Positions 53,460 through 62,178 of a DNA stretch of 64,000 bases are shown here, piece after piece. Where the stretch lies: contig CAWHIX010000011.1 of NCBI GenBank assembly GCA_963829545.1, forward strand, positions 286,775 through 350,774. Reading direction: 5' to 3'. The notes beneath the pieces are model-generated. The model was not told the DNA's origin. It saw only the letters and a list, made by a program, of their open reading frames with translations, and ran no database searches. The position numbers and the translations under genes are program-made. Positions within the stretch are counted from its first letter, which is position 1; every line of letters begins with the position of its first letter. The DNA comes from JAXGXJ01 sp963829545. GTDB taxonomy: Bacteria; Actinomycetota; Thermoleophilia; RBG-16-64-13.

Positions 53460-54899
53460 TTACGGCGCCACGCGTGATAACAAGCCGACACATTCCACGT
53501 GTGGCGTGTGCGGGAACATGTCCACGGGAGTGACGCGCAGCAGGCGGTAGCCGAACTCCTCGAACTGGGCGACGTTGGGCGCCATGGTGCTGGGGTTGCA
53601 GGAGACGTACACGATCCTCGCCGGCCCCAACTCTCCGATGCGTGCCACGACCCTCTGGTGCAGACCGGCTCGGGGCGGATCCACGACCACGACGTCGGGT
53701 CGCTCCAACCCCTCGGGGAGCGAGCGGACACCTTGAGCCACCTCGCGCAGGACCCGACGGGCGTCTCCCTCCAGGAAGTACGCGTTCTGGATATCGTTCA
53801 GCCGGGCGTTCTCGCGCGCATCGGCCACGGCCGCCGGTGCCGCCTCGATGCCCAGCAGCCCGGCCGCTCGGCGCGCCAGCGACAGGCCGATGGAACCGAC
53901 GCCGGAGTAGAGGTCCCAGATCACAGGGCCGCTCGCCGCGACCCGCGGCTCTCCGGGCGCTTCCGGCTCCAGAGGCGCGAACACCTCGCGGCCCACCAAC
54001 CCGTAGAGAGCGTGAGCCATCAGGGTGTTGGTCTGAAAGAAGGCGTCGAGGGAGATCTTCAGGGAGAGCCCGGCCAGCTTCTCGTAGAGGAAGGGGCGGC
54101 CCCAGAGCGTGCGGGCTTCGAGGCCGGAACTTAGCTCCGCTCTGCCCTCGTTGACGGCATGCGCGATGCCCACCAGTTCCGGGTGGGCATCGCGCAGGGT
54201 CCGTATCAGGTCGGCCTCATCCGGTAGGTCGCCGGCGGCCGTCACCAGGCTGACCAGCATCTCCCTGCCCAGTTGCGCGCTGCGGACGAGCAGGTGGCGG
54301 GCGTAGCCGGTGTTCGTCCGCGGGTCCCAGCCCGGCAGCGAGTGGGCACGCAGCCACGTCTCCACGGTGCTCCTCACGGCCTCCATCTCCGCTCCCAGAA
54401 GGTGGCACTCGGTAAGGGGAAGGACCATGTCCCAGCGCCCGGGCGGTCGGAAGCCTACGATGGCGCCGTCCTCGCTCATACCCACTGCGAAATCGGCGCG
54501 GTTGCGGTAGCGCCATGGTCGCGCCATCCCGACGGCGGGCCTGAGTTCGAAGTCGCTCAACCCTCCCAGGTGCTCGAGCGATTCACCGACCTGCCGGGCT
54601 TTGTAGTCGAGTTGCACGCGGTAATCCAAGTCCTGCCACACACACCCGCCGCAATGGCCGAACATGGAGCACCTCGCGGGGGTACGGTCGGAAGATGGGG
54701 TGAGAAGCTTGACGACGCGGGCTTCGGCGTAACGCTTCTTGGCTTTGGTGACGACCGCACGGACCACGTCCCCCGGAACCGCCCCGGTGACGAACACCAC
54801 GAAGTCGTCGACCTTCGCCACTCCTTTGCCCCCGAAGGCAAGGCTCAGGACGGGCAGGTCGAGCAGGTCTCCTTTGCGTGGCGTGCGAGGTTTCTCCAT
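53460..54899 (-). CDS. 23S rRNA m5U methyltransferase, RlmD/RumA family
   Basis: 479-residue SAM-dependent RNA methyltransferase. ATG 54899 (MEKPRTPRKGDLLDL) gives the usual N-terminal TRAM domain (LSLAFGGKGVAKVDDFVVFV). A [4Fe-4S] site follows (CSMFGHCGGCVWQDL with an upstream Cys). The SAM-binding core is IWDLYSGVGSIGLSLA, then VVVDPPRAGLHQ, and the catalytic Cys lies in YVSCNPSTMAPN. C-terminal VDMFPHTPHVECV is diagnostic. Whether it acts on rRNA U1939, U747 or tRNA U54 cannot be told. Confidence 0.92.
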   Translation of the reverse strand: MEKPRTPRKGDLLDLPVLSLAFGGKGVAKVDDFVVFVTGAVPGDVVRAVVTKAKKRYAEARVVKLLTPSSDRTPARCSMFGHCGGCVWQDLDYRVQLDYKARQVGESLEHLGGLSDFELRPAVGMARPWRYRNRADFAVGMSEDGAIVGFRPPGRWDMVLPLTECHLLGAEMEAVRSTVETWLRAHSLPGWDPRTNTGYARHLLVRSAQLGREMLVSLVTAAGDLPDEADLIRTLRDAHPELVGIAHAVNEGRAELSSGLEARTLWGRPFLYEKLAGLSLKISLDAFFQTNTLMAHALYGLVGREVFAPLEPEAPGEPRVAASGPVIWDLYSGVGSIGLSLARRAAGLLGIEAAPAAVADARENARLNDIQNAYFLEGDARRVLREVAQGVRSLPEGLERPDVVVVDPPRAGLHQRVVARIGELGPARIVYVSCNPSTMAPNVAQFEEFGYRLLRVTPVDMFPHTPHVECVGLLSRVAP

Positions 54900-55122
54900 A
54901 GGACGGAGGATTATAGCGGCGGAGAGGGCCGAGGAGGAGCCGGCAGCGGCAGCATCTTGCGGACCCTGGGGACCCCGTCTCACATGAACAGGGTTTGGCA
55001 CACATATCGGCATGCTCTATGCTTGTGACCATTGGTAACCTAAACGCGCCACGTGCCCGTGAATCGAGGGGCCGGGTGCGCCGCGACCCGGGGCACACAT
55101 GGGGACCGAGAGGAGTCAGGCC

Positions 55123-56193
55123 ATGATCGACCCCTTCACTCAAGCCACTGAACTGCAGTCCGTGTTTTCGCGGACGACGAAGACCGTGGACGACCTGACC
55201 ACGGGCATGGATCCCTACGAACGCGAGCGAGCGGTTTTCGCTCTAGTCAGTGCCTATAGCCTCGCGGAAGAGATGTGGATCTTCAAGGCCGACCCGGCTG
55301 CTCCGGCCTTCACGGACTGGATGGCGCACGGGCGCAAGACGGCGGGAGACAGCCCGTACACGGTCTACCTATCTACTCCCGTCAGCGCGGGCTTCAGCTA
55401 CCTCCTGCGCGGCAACTTCGGAGGTGCCACGTACTTCGGCCTGCAGCTATACCGCCAACTGCAGGGCTTCAACGCGCCCTCGGGGCTACTGAACATGGAT
55501 CAGATCGTTACGGACATGAACGGCGACTTCGAGATCGTCCTCAGCAAGGAGCCGCCCGCACATAAGGTCAACTGGCTGCCTCTGGCGGACGACGACTACG
55601 TGCTCATGACCCGCGAGTACAGATACGATCCGGCACTCCAGCGACCCGCCCACATCTCGATCGAGCGGACGGACGATGTGCCGAGCGAGCCGATCGCCCT
55701 CGGCGATCGCGTGGCCAAGGCGTCCGGTTACTTCGAAGGGATGGTTTTGTCCACCATCGAGATAGCATCGATGTTGGGCGTCAACGAATACTCTCCGCCC
55801 GACGCCGACGTCCGGATGCCCAAGTACGGCGACTCGCTGTTCCCGACGAAGGAGACCTACTACGACGGCTTCTTCGTCAGACTGGAGCCGGGGGAAGCGC
55901 TCAAGATGTGCGGGCGCCTGCCCGAGAAGTGGACCTTCGTCTCCTTCGTCTTCTACGATCGCTGGTACGCGACCCTCGACTATCCCCAGGTACGCTGCTA
56001 CCTGACGGGTCGGGACCTGCACCTCGAGCCTGACGGCAGCTACACGATATACCTGTCCCAGGAGGACCCGGGGCACGTTAACTGGATCCAGATGGGCCGA
56101 CTGCGCGAGGGGCTCTTCTCGTACCGCTACATGATGGCCGACTCCAACCCTCATCCGACCATCGAAAGAGTCAAGCTGGGGGACGGAGCTTAG
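55123..56193 (+). CDS. DUF1214-domain protein
   Basis: 356-residue soluble protein; ATG 55123 behind GAGGAG. The C-terminal half has DUF1214 features: YYDGFFVRLEPGEALKMCGR, FVSFVFYDRWYATLDY, DGSYTIYLSQEDPGHVNWI. The N-terminal half (AVFALVSAYSLAEEMWIFKA, VSAGFSYLLRGNFGGATYFG) is less defined. DUF1214/DUF1254 proteins often neighbour sulfatase genes. Here the next open frame is a sulfatase remnant, so it may be left over from such a locus. Function unknown. Confidence 0.8.
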   Translation: MIDPFTQATELQSVFSRTTKTVDDLTTGMDPYERERAVFALVSAYSLAEEMWIFKADPAAPAFTDWMAHGRKTAGDSPYTVYLSTPVSAGFSYLLRGNFGGATYFGLQLYRQLQGFNAPSGLLNMDQIVTDMNGDFEIVLSKEPPAHKVNWLPLADDDYVLMTREYRYDPALQRPAHISIERTDDVPSEPIALGDRVAKASGYFEGMVLSTIEIASMLGVNEYSPPDADVRMPKYGDSLFPTKETYYDGFFVRLEPGEALKMCGRLPEKWTFVSFVFYDRWYATLDYPQVRCYLTGRDLHLEPDGSYTIYLSQEDPGHVNWIQMGRLREGLFSYRYMMADSNPHPTIERVKLGDGA

Positions 56194-56203
56194 CAGCTCC
56201 ATT

Positions 56204-56428
56204 ATGCATACCACGGCCATGTGCTCGCCCACACGGGCGTGTCTGCTGACCGGTCGCAACCCGCACACCTGTGGGATGGGGATGATCTCGGAGCTCGCCA
56301 GCGGCTTTCCCGGCTACGACGGCATGCCGAAGTTCACGGGGACCATCGACAGGGTGGTGGTGTCGGTGAGTGGGAAGCCTTTCGAGTTCGCGTCGAAGGA
56401 GATCGAAAGGGCGTTCTTGATCCAGTAG
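56204..56428 (+). pseudogene. Internally deleted arylsulfatase remnant
   Basis: A 74-codon frame whose first part is the active-site region of an arylsulfatase (HTTAMCSPTRACLLTGRN with the CxPxR formylglycine motif, then ISELASGFPGY). After GMP it jumps to what looks like the extreme C-terminus of the same family (KFTGTIDRVVVSVSG to IERAFLIQ). Everything before the active site and several hundred residues between are missing. The start codon lies within the natural coding frame, so it is a deletion scar, not a gene. Confidence 0.75.
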
Positions 56429-56504
56429 CAGCGGCGGAACAGCCTCACCGGGCCGACGCAGATTCGCCGGGTGGTCGCCGTCTTTCCAGGAACGGCCTAG
56501 CCTA

Positions 56505-56765
56505 CTATCCCCTTCTTCTGCCGGGAAGCAGGATGGCCAGGACGATGATTGCGACCACGGAGCAGAGGACCGCTATCAAGAAGGCCCAGATACTGAAGTC
56601 GCCGATGATCCCCCCGTAGCCGAGCAGGCGGCCTATGAACCCCCCGATGAGGGCGCCGATGAGCCCTGCGAGCAGCGTCCATAGCAGCCCCAGCCGCCGG
56701 CGGGTCACGAAGCGAGCGATCAGACCAAGCGCAAGACCGACGAGTATCCAAGTCAAGAGTCCCAT
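56505..56765 (-). CDS. GlsB/YeaQ/YmgE-family small membrane protein
   Basis: 86-residue protein with three TM helices: LLTWILVGLALGLIARFV, WTLLAGLIGALIGGFIGRLL and FLIAVLCSVVAIIVLAIL. Gly-rich first two helices are typical of the 'transglycosylase-associated' YeaQ/YmgE group linked to stress response in other bacteria. Function in this lineage unknown. Basic C-terminal tail. Confidence 0.88.
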   Translation of the reverse strand: MGLLTWILVGLALGLIARFVTRRRLGLLWTLLAGLIGALIGGFIGRLLGYGGIIGDFSIWAFLIAVLCSVVAIIVLAILLPGRRRG

Positions 56766-56878
56766 GTCGCCCCCTTCTAGACTTACCGACGATTCCCGGC
56801 CGCGTTAGTGGCTTCCGTCGCCTGCGGCCGTTGAGGCATCCTAACATGGAGGATGCCCGGTCGCGACTCCGCGGGCGA

Positions 56879-59490
56879 TCAGGCCTGGGAGGCCGGCTCC
56901 GGCGCCCGCTCCCCCGTCTTCTCGAAGACCAGTTCCAGGTTTCGAGCGTCCACCCGGATGGTGTCGCCGTCCCGGAACTCGCCCTTGAGCAGAGCCAAGC
57001 GCCACTTGTCCTGGATCTCTCGCTGGATGAGGCGCTTGAGCGGGCGGGCGCCGTAGGCCGGGTCGTAGCCCTGCTGGGCCAGGTAGGCCTTGGCGGCATC
57101 GGTGATCTCCAGGGTGATGTCGCGCTCGGCCAGCCGCTTGCGCAGCAGCTCCAGCTGGATGTCGACGATGCCCTTGATGTGCTCCAGGGACAGCCGGTGG
57201 AAGATGACGACTTCGTCCACGCGGTTGAGGAACTCGGGCTTGAACGTGGCTTGCATCAACTCGGTCACGCGCATGTCCATCTCCAGCTCGGTGATGTCCG
57301 GATCGAGGATGAACTGGCTGCCCACGTTGGAGGTCATGATGATCACGGTGTTCTTGAAGTCGACCGTGCGGCCGTGGCCGTCGGTGAGCCTGCCCTCGTC
57401 GAGGATCTGCAGCAGCAGGTTGAAAACGTCCGGATGGGCCTTCTCGATCTCGTCGAGCAGGAGGACCGTGTAGGGGCGCCGGCGGACGGCCTCGGTGAGG
57501 TAGCCGCCCTCCTCGTAGCCCACGTAGCCCGGGCGGCGCACCGATGAGCCGCGCCACCGAGTGCCGCTCCTGGAACTCGCTCATGTCGACGCGCACCATG
57601 GCCTTCTCGTCGTCGAACAGGAACTCGGCCAGAGCCCGGCCCAGCTCGGTCTTGCCGACGCCGGTGGGTCCCAGGAAGATGAAGCTGCCGATGGGCCGGT
57701 TGGGGTCCTGCAGGCCCGCGCGGGCCCGGCGGATGGCGCTGGCCACCGCCTGCAGGGCGTCGTCCTGGCCGACGACCCGGCGGTGAAGCCGCTCCTCCAT
57801 GTTGATGAGCTTCTCCACCTCGCCCTCCAGCAGCCTGCTGACGGGGATGCCCGTCCACTTGGCCACCACTTCGGCGATGTCTTCTTCCTCCACCTCTTCC
57901 TTGAGCATCTTCACGTCGCGCTGCAGTTCGTTGAGCCGCGCGTTCTCGGCCATCAACTGCCGTTCGGCCTCGGGGATGCGTCCGTAGCGCAGCTCGGCGG
58001 CCTTCTGCAGGTCGCCCACCCGCTCGGCGCGCTCGGCCTCGATCCTCAGCGCTCTCGATCTGCTCCTTCAGGGCCTGGATCTTGCCGATGGCCTCCTTCT
58101 CCGCCTGCCAGTGCGCCTTCATGCCGGCCGACTGCTCGCGCAGTTCGGCCAGTTCGGCCTCGATGGCCTTGCGCCGCTCTTTCGAGGCGGCGTCCTTCTC
58201 CTTGCTCAGGGCGTGCAGCTCGATCTCCAGCTGTTTGATGCGCCGCTCCACCTGGTCGATCTCGATGGGCATGGAATCGATCTCGATGCGCAGGCGGCTG
58301 GCGGCTTCGTCCACCAGGTCGATGGCCTTGTCGGGCAGGAAGCGGTCGGAGATGTAGCGGTGGGAGAGGACGGCCGCCGCCACGAGGGCGGAGTCCTGGA
58401 TGCGCACCCCGTGGTGCACCTCGTAGCGCTCCTTCAGCCCGCGCAGGATGGCGATGGTGTCCTCGACCGTGGGCTCGCCCACCAACACCGGCTGGAAGCG
58501 GCGCTCCAGCGCCGCGTCCTTCTCCACGTACTTGCGGTACTCGTCGATGGTGGTGGCGCCTACCACGCGCAGCTCGCCGCGCGCCAGCATCGGCTTGAGC
58601 ATGTTGGAGGCGTCCACGGCGCCCTCCGCTCCGCCCGCACCGACGATGGTGTGCATCTCGTCGATGAAGGTGATGATCTCGCCTTCGGAGTCGGCGATCT
58701 CCTTGAGCACGGCCTTCAGCCGCTCCTCGAACTCGCCCCGGTACTTGGCGCCGGCCACCATGGCGCCGATGTCGAGCGCCATGACGCGTTTGTTCTTGAG
58801 TCCCTCGGGGACGTCGCCGCTCACGATGCGCTGGGCCAGGCCTTCGACGATGGCCGTCTTGCCCACGCCCGGCTCGCCGATGAGGACCGGGTTGTTCTTG
58901 GTGCGGCGGCTGAGGACCTGGATGACCCGGCGGATCTCGTCGTCCCGCCCGATCACCGGATCCAGTTTGCCCCGACGGGCAAGCTCGGTGAGGTCGCGAC
59001 CGAAACGCTCCAGAGCCTGGTACTTCTCTTCAGCGTTGGGGTCCTCGGCTCTCTGCGAGCCTCTGATGTCCTTGAGCACCTGAAAGACGGCCTCGCGGGT
59101 CACACCGTAGCGCTTGAAGAGGTCTCCCAGCCAGCCCTTGGTCGCGGCCAGGCCCATGAGCACGTGCTCGGTGGAGACGTAGCCGTCCTTCATCTTGTCG
59201 GCTTCCGCCTGGGCGGCGTCGAGCACCTGCTGCGTCTCTCGGCCCAGCCCCAACTGGGTGGCTCCGTGGACGGTGGCGAAGTACTCCAGGCGCTTCTCCA
59301 GTTCCGCGCGCACGGCCGGCCCGCTCACGCCTATGCGTTCCAGGATGGGCCGGGTGATGCCGCCCTCCTGATCGAGGAGCGCGACGGCCAGGTGCTCGGG
59401 CTCTATCTGCGCATGCCCTCGCTGCCGGGCCAGCTCCTGGGACGCTGCCAGTGCCTCCTGGGCCTTGAGAGTGAGACGATCGAGCTGCAT
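56879..59490 (-). CDS. clpB: ATP-dependent disaggregase ClpB (two frame breaks)
   Basis: AAA+ chaperone that rescues aggregated proteins with DnaK. ATG 59490 starts MQLDRLTLKAQEALAASQEL, the Clp N-domain. First AAA+ module has Walker A GEPGVGKT and IITFIDEMHTIVGAGG; the coiled-coil M-domain follows (IDQVERRIKQLEIELHAL). Second module has FLGPTGVGKTELGR and VLLLDEIEKAHPDVFN. The frame changes near 58047 (end of the M-domain) and 57545 (LIGAPPGYVGYEEGG). Expected length ~870 residues, normal for ClpB. Because of a separate break upstream, the penicillin-binding protein frame runs into clpB with no stop. Confidence 0.92.
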
Positions 59491-59633
59491 CTCTGTCGGC
59501 GCTCCTGCCCCCGGACGCATTGCCGAAGAACTAGTGGACGTACGAAGCCTTATACGCTTGCTCGGGTGGTCTATGCGGGGATGGAACGCCGTGCCGGGTC
59601 TGCCGCGGCCGCGAGACAGGGGCGAGAGCGGTG

Positions 59634-61753
59634 CTAGACGCCCGGGTTCGGTCCCGTGATGACGGTCGTCACCGGCGGCTCGGTCGACGGGCGGCTGAGT
59701 CGTCGGCGGCTCGGTCACGGGCGGCTCCGTCACAGGCGGCAGAGTCGTAGAGGTGGTACTGCTGGTAGACGACGTGCTGCTCGATGTGGGCGGCACAGAC
59801 CATTCGCTCTGGAAGAACGGATCGTAGACCACCTTGACCTCAGGCTCCGCGAATTCCTCCTCGGGGTAGTCCCTGTCGGCGTCGTACATGAACTTCTGCC
59901 ACATCTCGGCCGGGAAGAGCCCGCCCGTCACCCTGATCCCGTGCACGTCGTTCATCTCGATCTGGGCCTCGGGGTGGCCCATCCACACCGCCGTGGAGAG
60001 GTGGGGCGTATATCCGCAGAACCAGGCGTCGTAGTATTCCTGGGCCGTTCCCGTCTTGCCGGCGGCCGGACGGTCGATGTCGGCCCGGGTGCCGGTGCCG
60101 CTCCATATGTTGCGCTGCAGGATGCGGGTCACCTCATAGGCCACCCCGGCAGAGATGGCTTGGGTACGCTTGGGGTTGGCCTCCCACAGCACGTTGCCCT
60201 CGGCGTCTTTGATCTTGAGGATGATGGTGGGTGAGATGTGCTCTCCGCCGTTGGCGAGAGTCGCGTAGGCGGAGGCCATCTCCAGCGGCGAGACGCCGTA
60301 CGTGAGCCCGCCCAGGGATATGGCCGGGTACGGATCCAGCTGGGAGGTGATGCCCATCCGCTTGGCGATATCCACGACGAGTTCAGGACCCAGGTCCAGG
60401 ATCATCTGGGCGTATACGGTGTTGTCGCTGCGCAGTGTGGCCACGTCGATGCTGGTAGTGCCATAGTAGTTGCCCCCGTAGGTCTTCACGTTCCAGGGCT
60501 TGGGCTGCCCGGGTAGCTCGATGGTCAGAGGCTGCGACTCGTAGTACGTTTCGTAGGGGTCTACCCCTGCCTCGATCGCGGCGGCCAGCACGAACGTCTT
60601 GAAGGCCGAGCCGGGCTGACGGCGACCTTGGGCGGCCAGGTTGAACTTGGAGTCGTCGTAGTCGGTACTCCCTACCATGGCCCTGATATACCCGGTCTTG
60701 GACTCGATGCTCACCATGGCGGCGGAGGGATCGCCTTCCTCGTTCAGCGTCGAGGAGATGGCTTCGGTGGCCAGCTTCTGGTAGGCAGGATTGATGCTGG
60801 TCTCCACGCGCAGACCACCCTTGAAGACCTTGTCTTCCCCGTACATGTCGATGAGCTGCTTGCGTACGTAGGCGACCACATATGGCTCCTGCACCTTGGT
60901 GTAGGGCGAGGAGGGGGCCAGGTCGAGCGGCTCGTCCCAGGCCTCCCGGGCCTCCTCCTGGGTGATGAAGCCCTGCTCGTACATCTTCAGGATGATCCGG
61001 TCGCGCCTGGCCAGGGCTCGCTCCGGGTTGCGGCGCGGTGAGTAGGCCGTGGGCGCCTGGGGAAGACCGGCCAGGAGAGCGCGCTTCGGCGATGGTCAAC
61101 TCCATGGGCTCCTTGTCGAAGTACGTCTTGGCGGCCGCCTCGACACCGTAGGCATTCGAGCCGAAGTAGATGGTATTCAGATACATCTCGAGGATCTCGT
61201 CCTTGGAGTACTTGCGTTCGAACTGCCAGGCGAGAGCCATCTCGTTGAACTTGCGGTCGAGAGAGATGTCGGTGCGATCGAGGTACATGTTGCCCACCAG
61301 CTGCATGGTGATGCTTGAGAAGCCCTCTGACACCCCTTGGGCCTTCATGTTCACCACCAGGGCCCGAACGAGGCCTTCCAGGTCCACGCCGCTGTGCTGA
61401 TAGAAGCGTTCGTCCTCCACGGCCACCACTGCATACTTGAGGTTGTCCGGGATAGCCTTCCCGCTGATGACGGTGCGGTTCTCCACGCCATGGAGGTAGG
61501 CGAGCAGGGTGCCGTCGGCGGCGTAGATCTGGGTGGTCTGGGCGAGAGAGACCCCTCTCTGGTCTTCCAGGGAGGGAATGTCTTGCTCGACGGCGGCGAC
61601 GGTGCGCAGGCCCAGAGTGAACATACCGGCGAGGATTCCCAGAGTGATGATGGGGATGGCGGCCGCCACGCTGATAAGGATGATCGTACGCCGTCTGCGG
61701 ACCGTCCGGGCCCGTCTGCGGCGCGCGCTCCTTGTTTCCCTACCGATCCTCAT
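59634..61753 (-). CDS. Class A penicillin-binding protein (two frame breaks)
   Basis: Bifunctional peptidoglycan glycosyltransferase/transpeptidase, about 705 residues. Basic N-terminus, one TM helix (IILISVAAAIPIITLGILAG). Glycosyltransferase motifs EDERFYQHSGVD, GFSSITMQLVGN and KDEILEMYLNTIYFG. Transpeptidase motifs SAFK in QPGSAFKTF, SDN in LRSDNTVYAQ, and KTGTAQ. The frame breaks near 61078, after LTIAEA, and near 59690, inside the Thr/Pro-rich tail. With the second break corrected the protein ends VTTVITGPNPGV at 59634. The extended Thr/Pro tail is like those on other surface proteins here. Confidence 0.92.
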
Positions 61754-62178
61754 TACAGCTTAGTCACCCCAGAACCAGTTCATTGCGGGCCGTGGATATC
61801 CTTTGGTCGCTGCCCAGCCGCGAATTGGTTCCAGGAGTCCCCCAGCCCGCCGTTGCCTTTCCGACGCGGATACAGCCCCCGAACGACTTCCATGCAGGAC
61901 TTTCGTCCTTTGCCGCATAAGAGTATATAGGAGTATATTGGACAACCTACCTAAATCGCCGTTGCTCCAATAGAGACATCACGCGAGGAGTCGCATGTGA
62001 TCGAGCGAGCAGGAACCAGAGGTGGAACCCTTCGCCCGCGCGACCCCTCACGCTGCCCCCGTCCCCGGCCACCCCATCTCCCGGCTCGCTTGAGTGTGCG
62101 GCCGTCGCACAGGTGTCGCACCGACAAGATTGCTGACCATCGCAGCGCCAGCAGCAAGACGTCTATCAGGAGGGTACG
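61754..62178. other. 425-base intergenic region between the PBP and the surface-protein gene
   Basis: No supported gene. An AT-rich spot at 61915-61945 has GAGTATAT twice (61921-61928, 61931-61938), ten bases apart. On the minus strand this gives TATACT-like -10 elements, a possible PBP promoter. The remainder is GC-rich with no clear hairpin; AGGAGGG at 62168-62174 is the Shine-Dalgarno sequence of the next gene. Confidence 0.5.

Noticed and set aside
57343..60984. A single 1213-codon gene combining PBP and ClpB
   Set aside because: The joint region is low-complexity and out of frame with the PBP tail. Correcting one base gives two normal-length proteins with a Shine-Dalgarno sequence before clpB.
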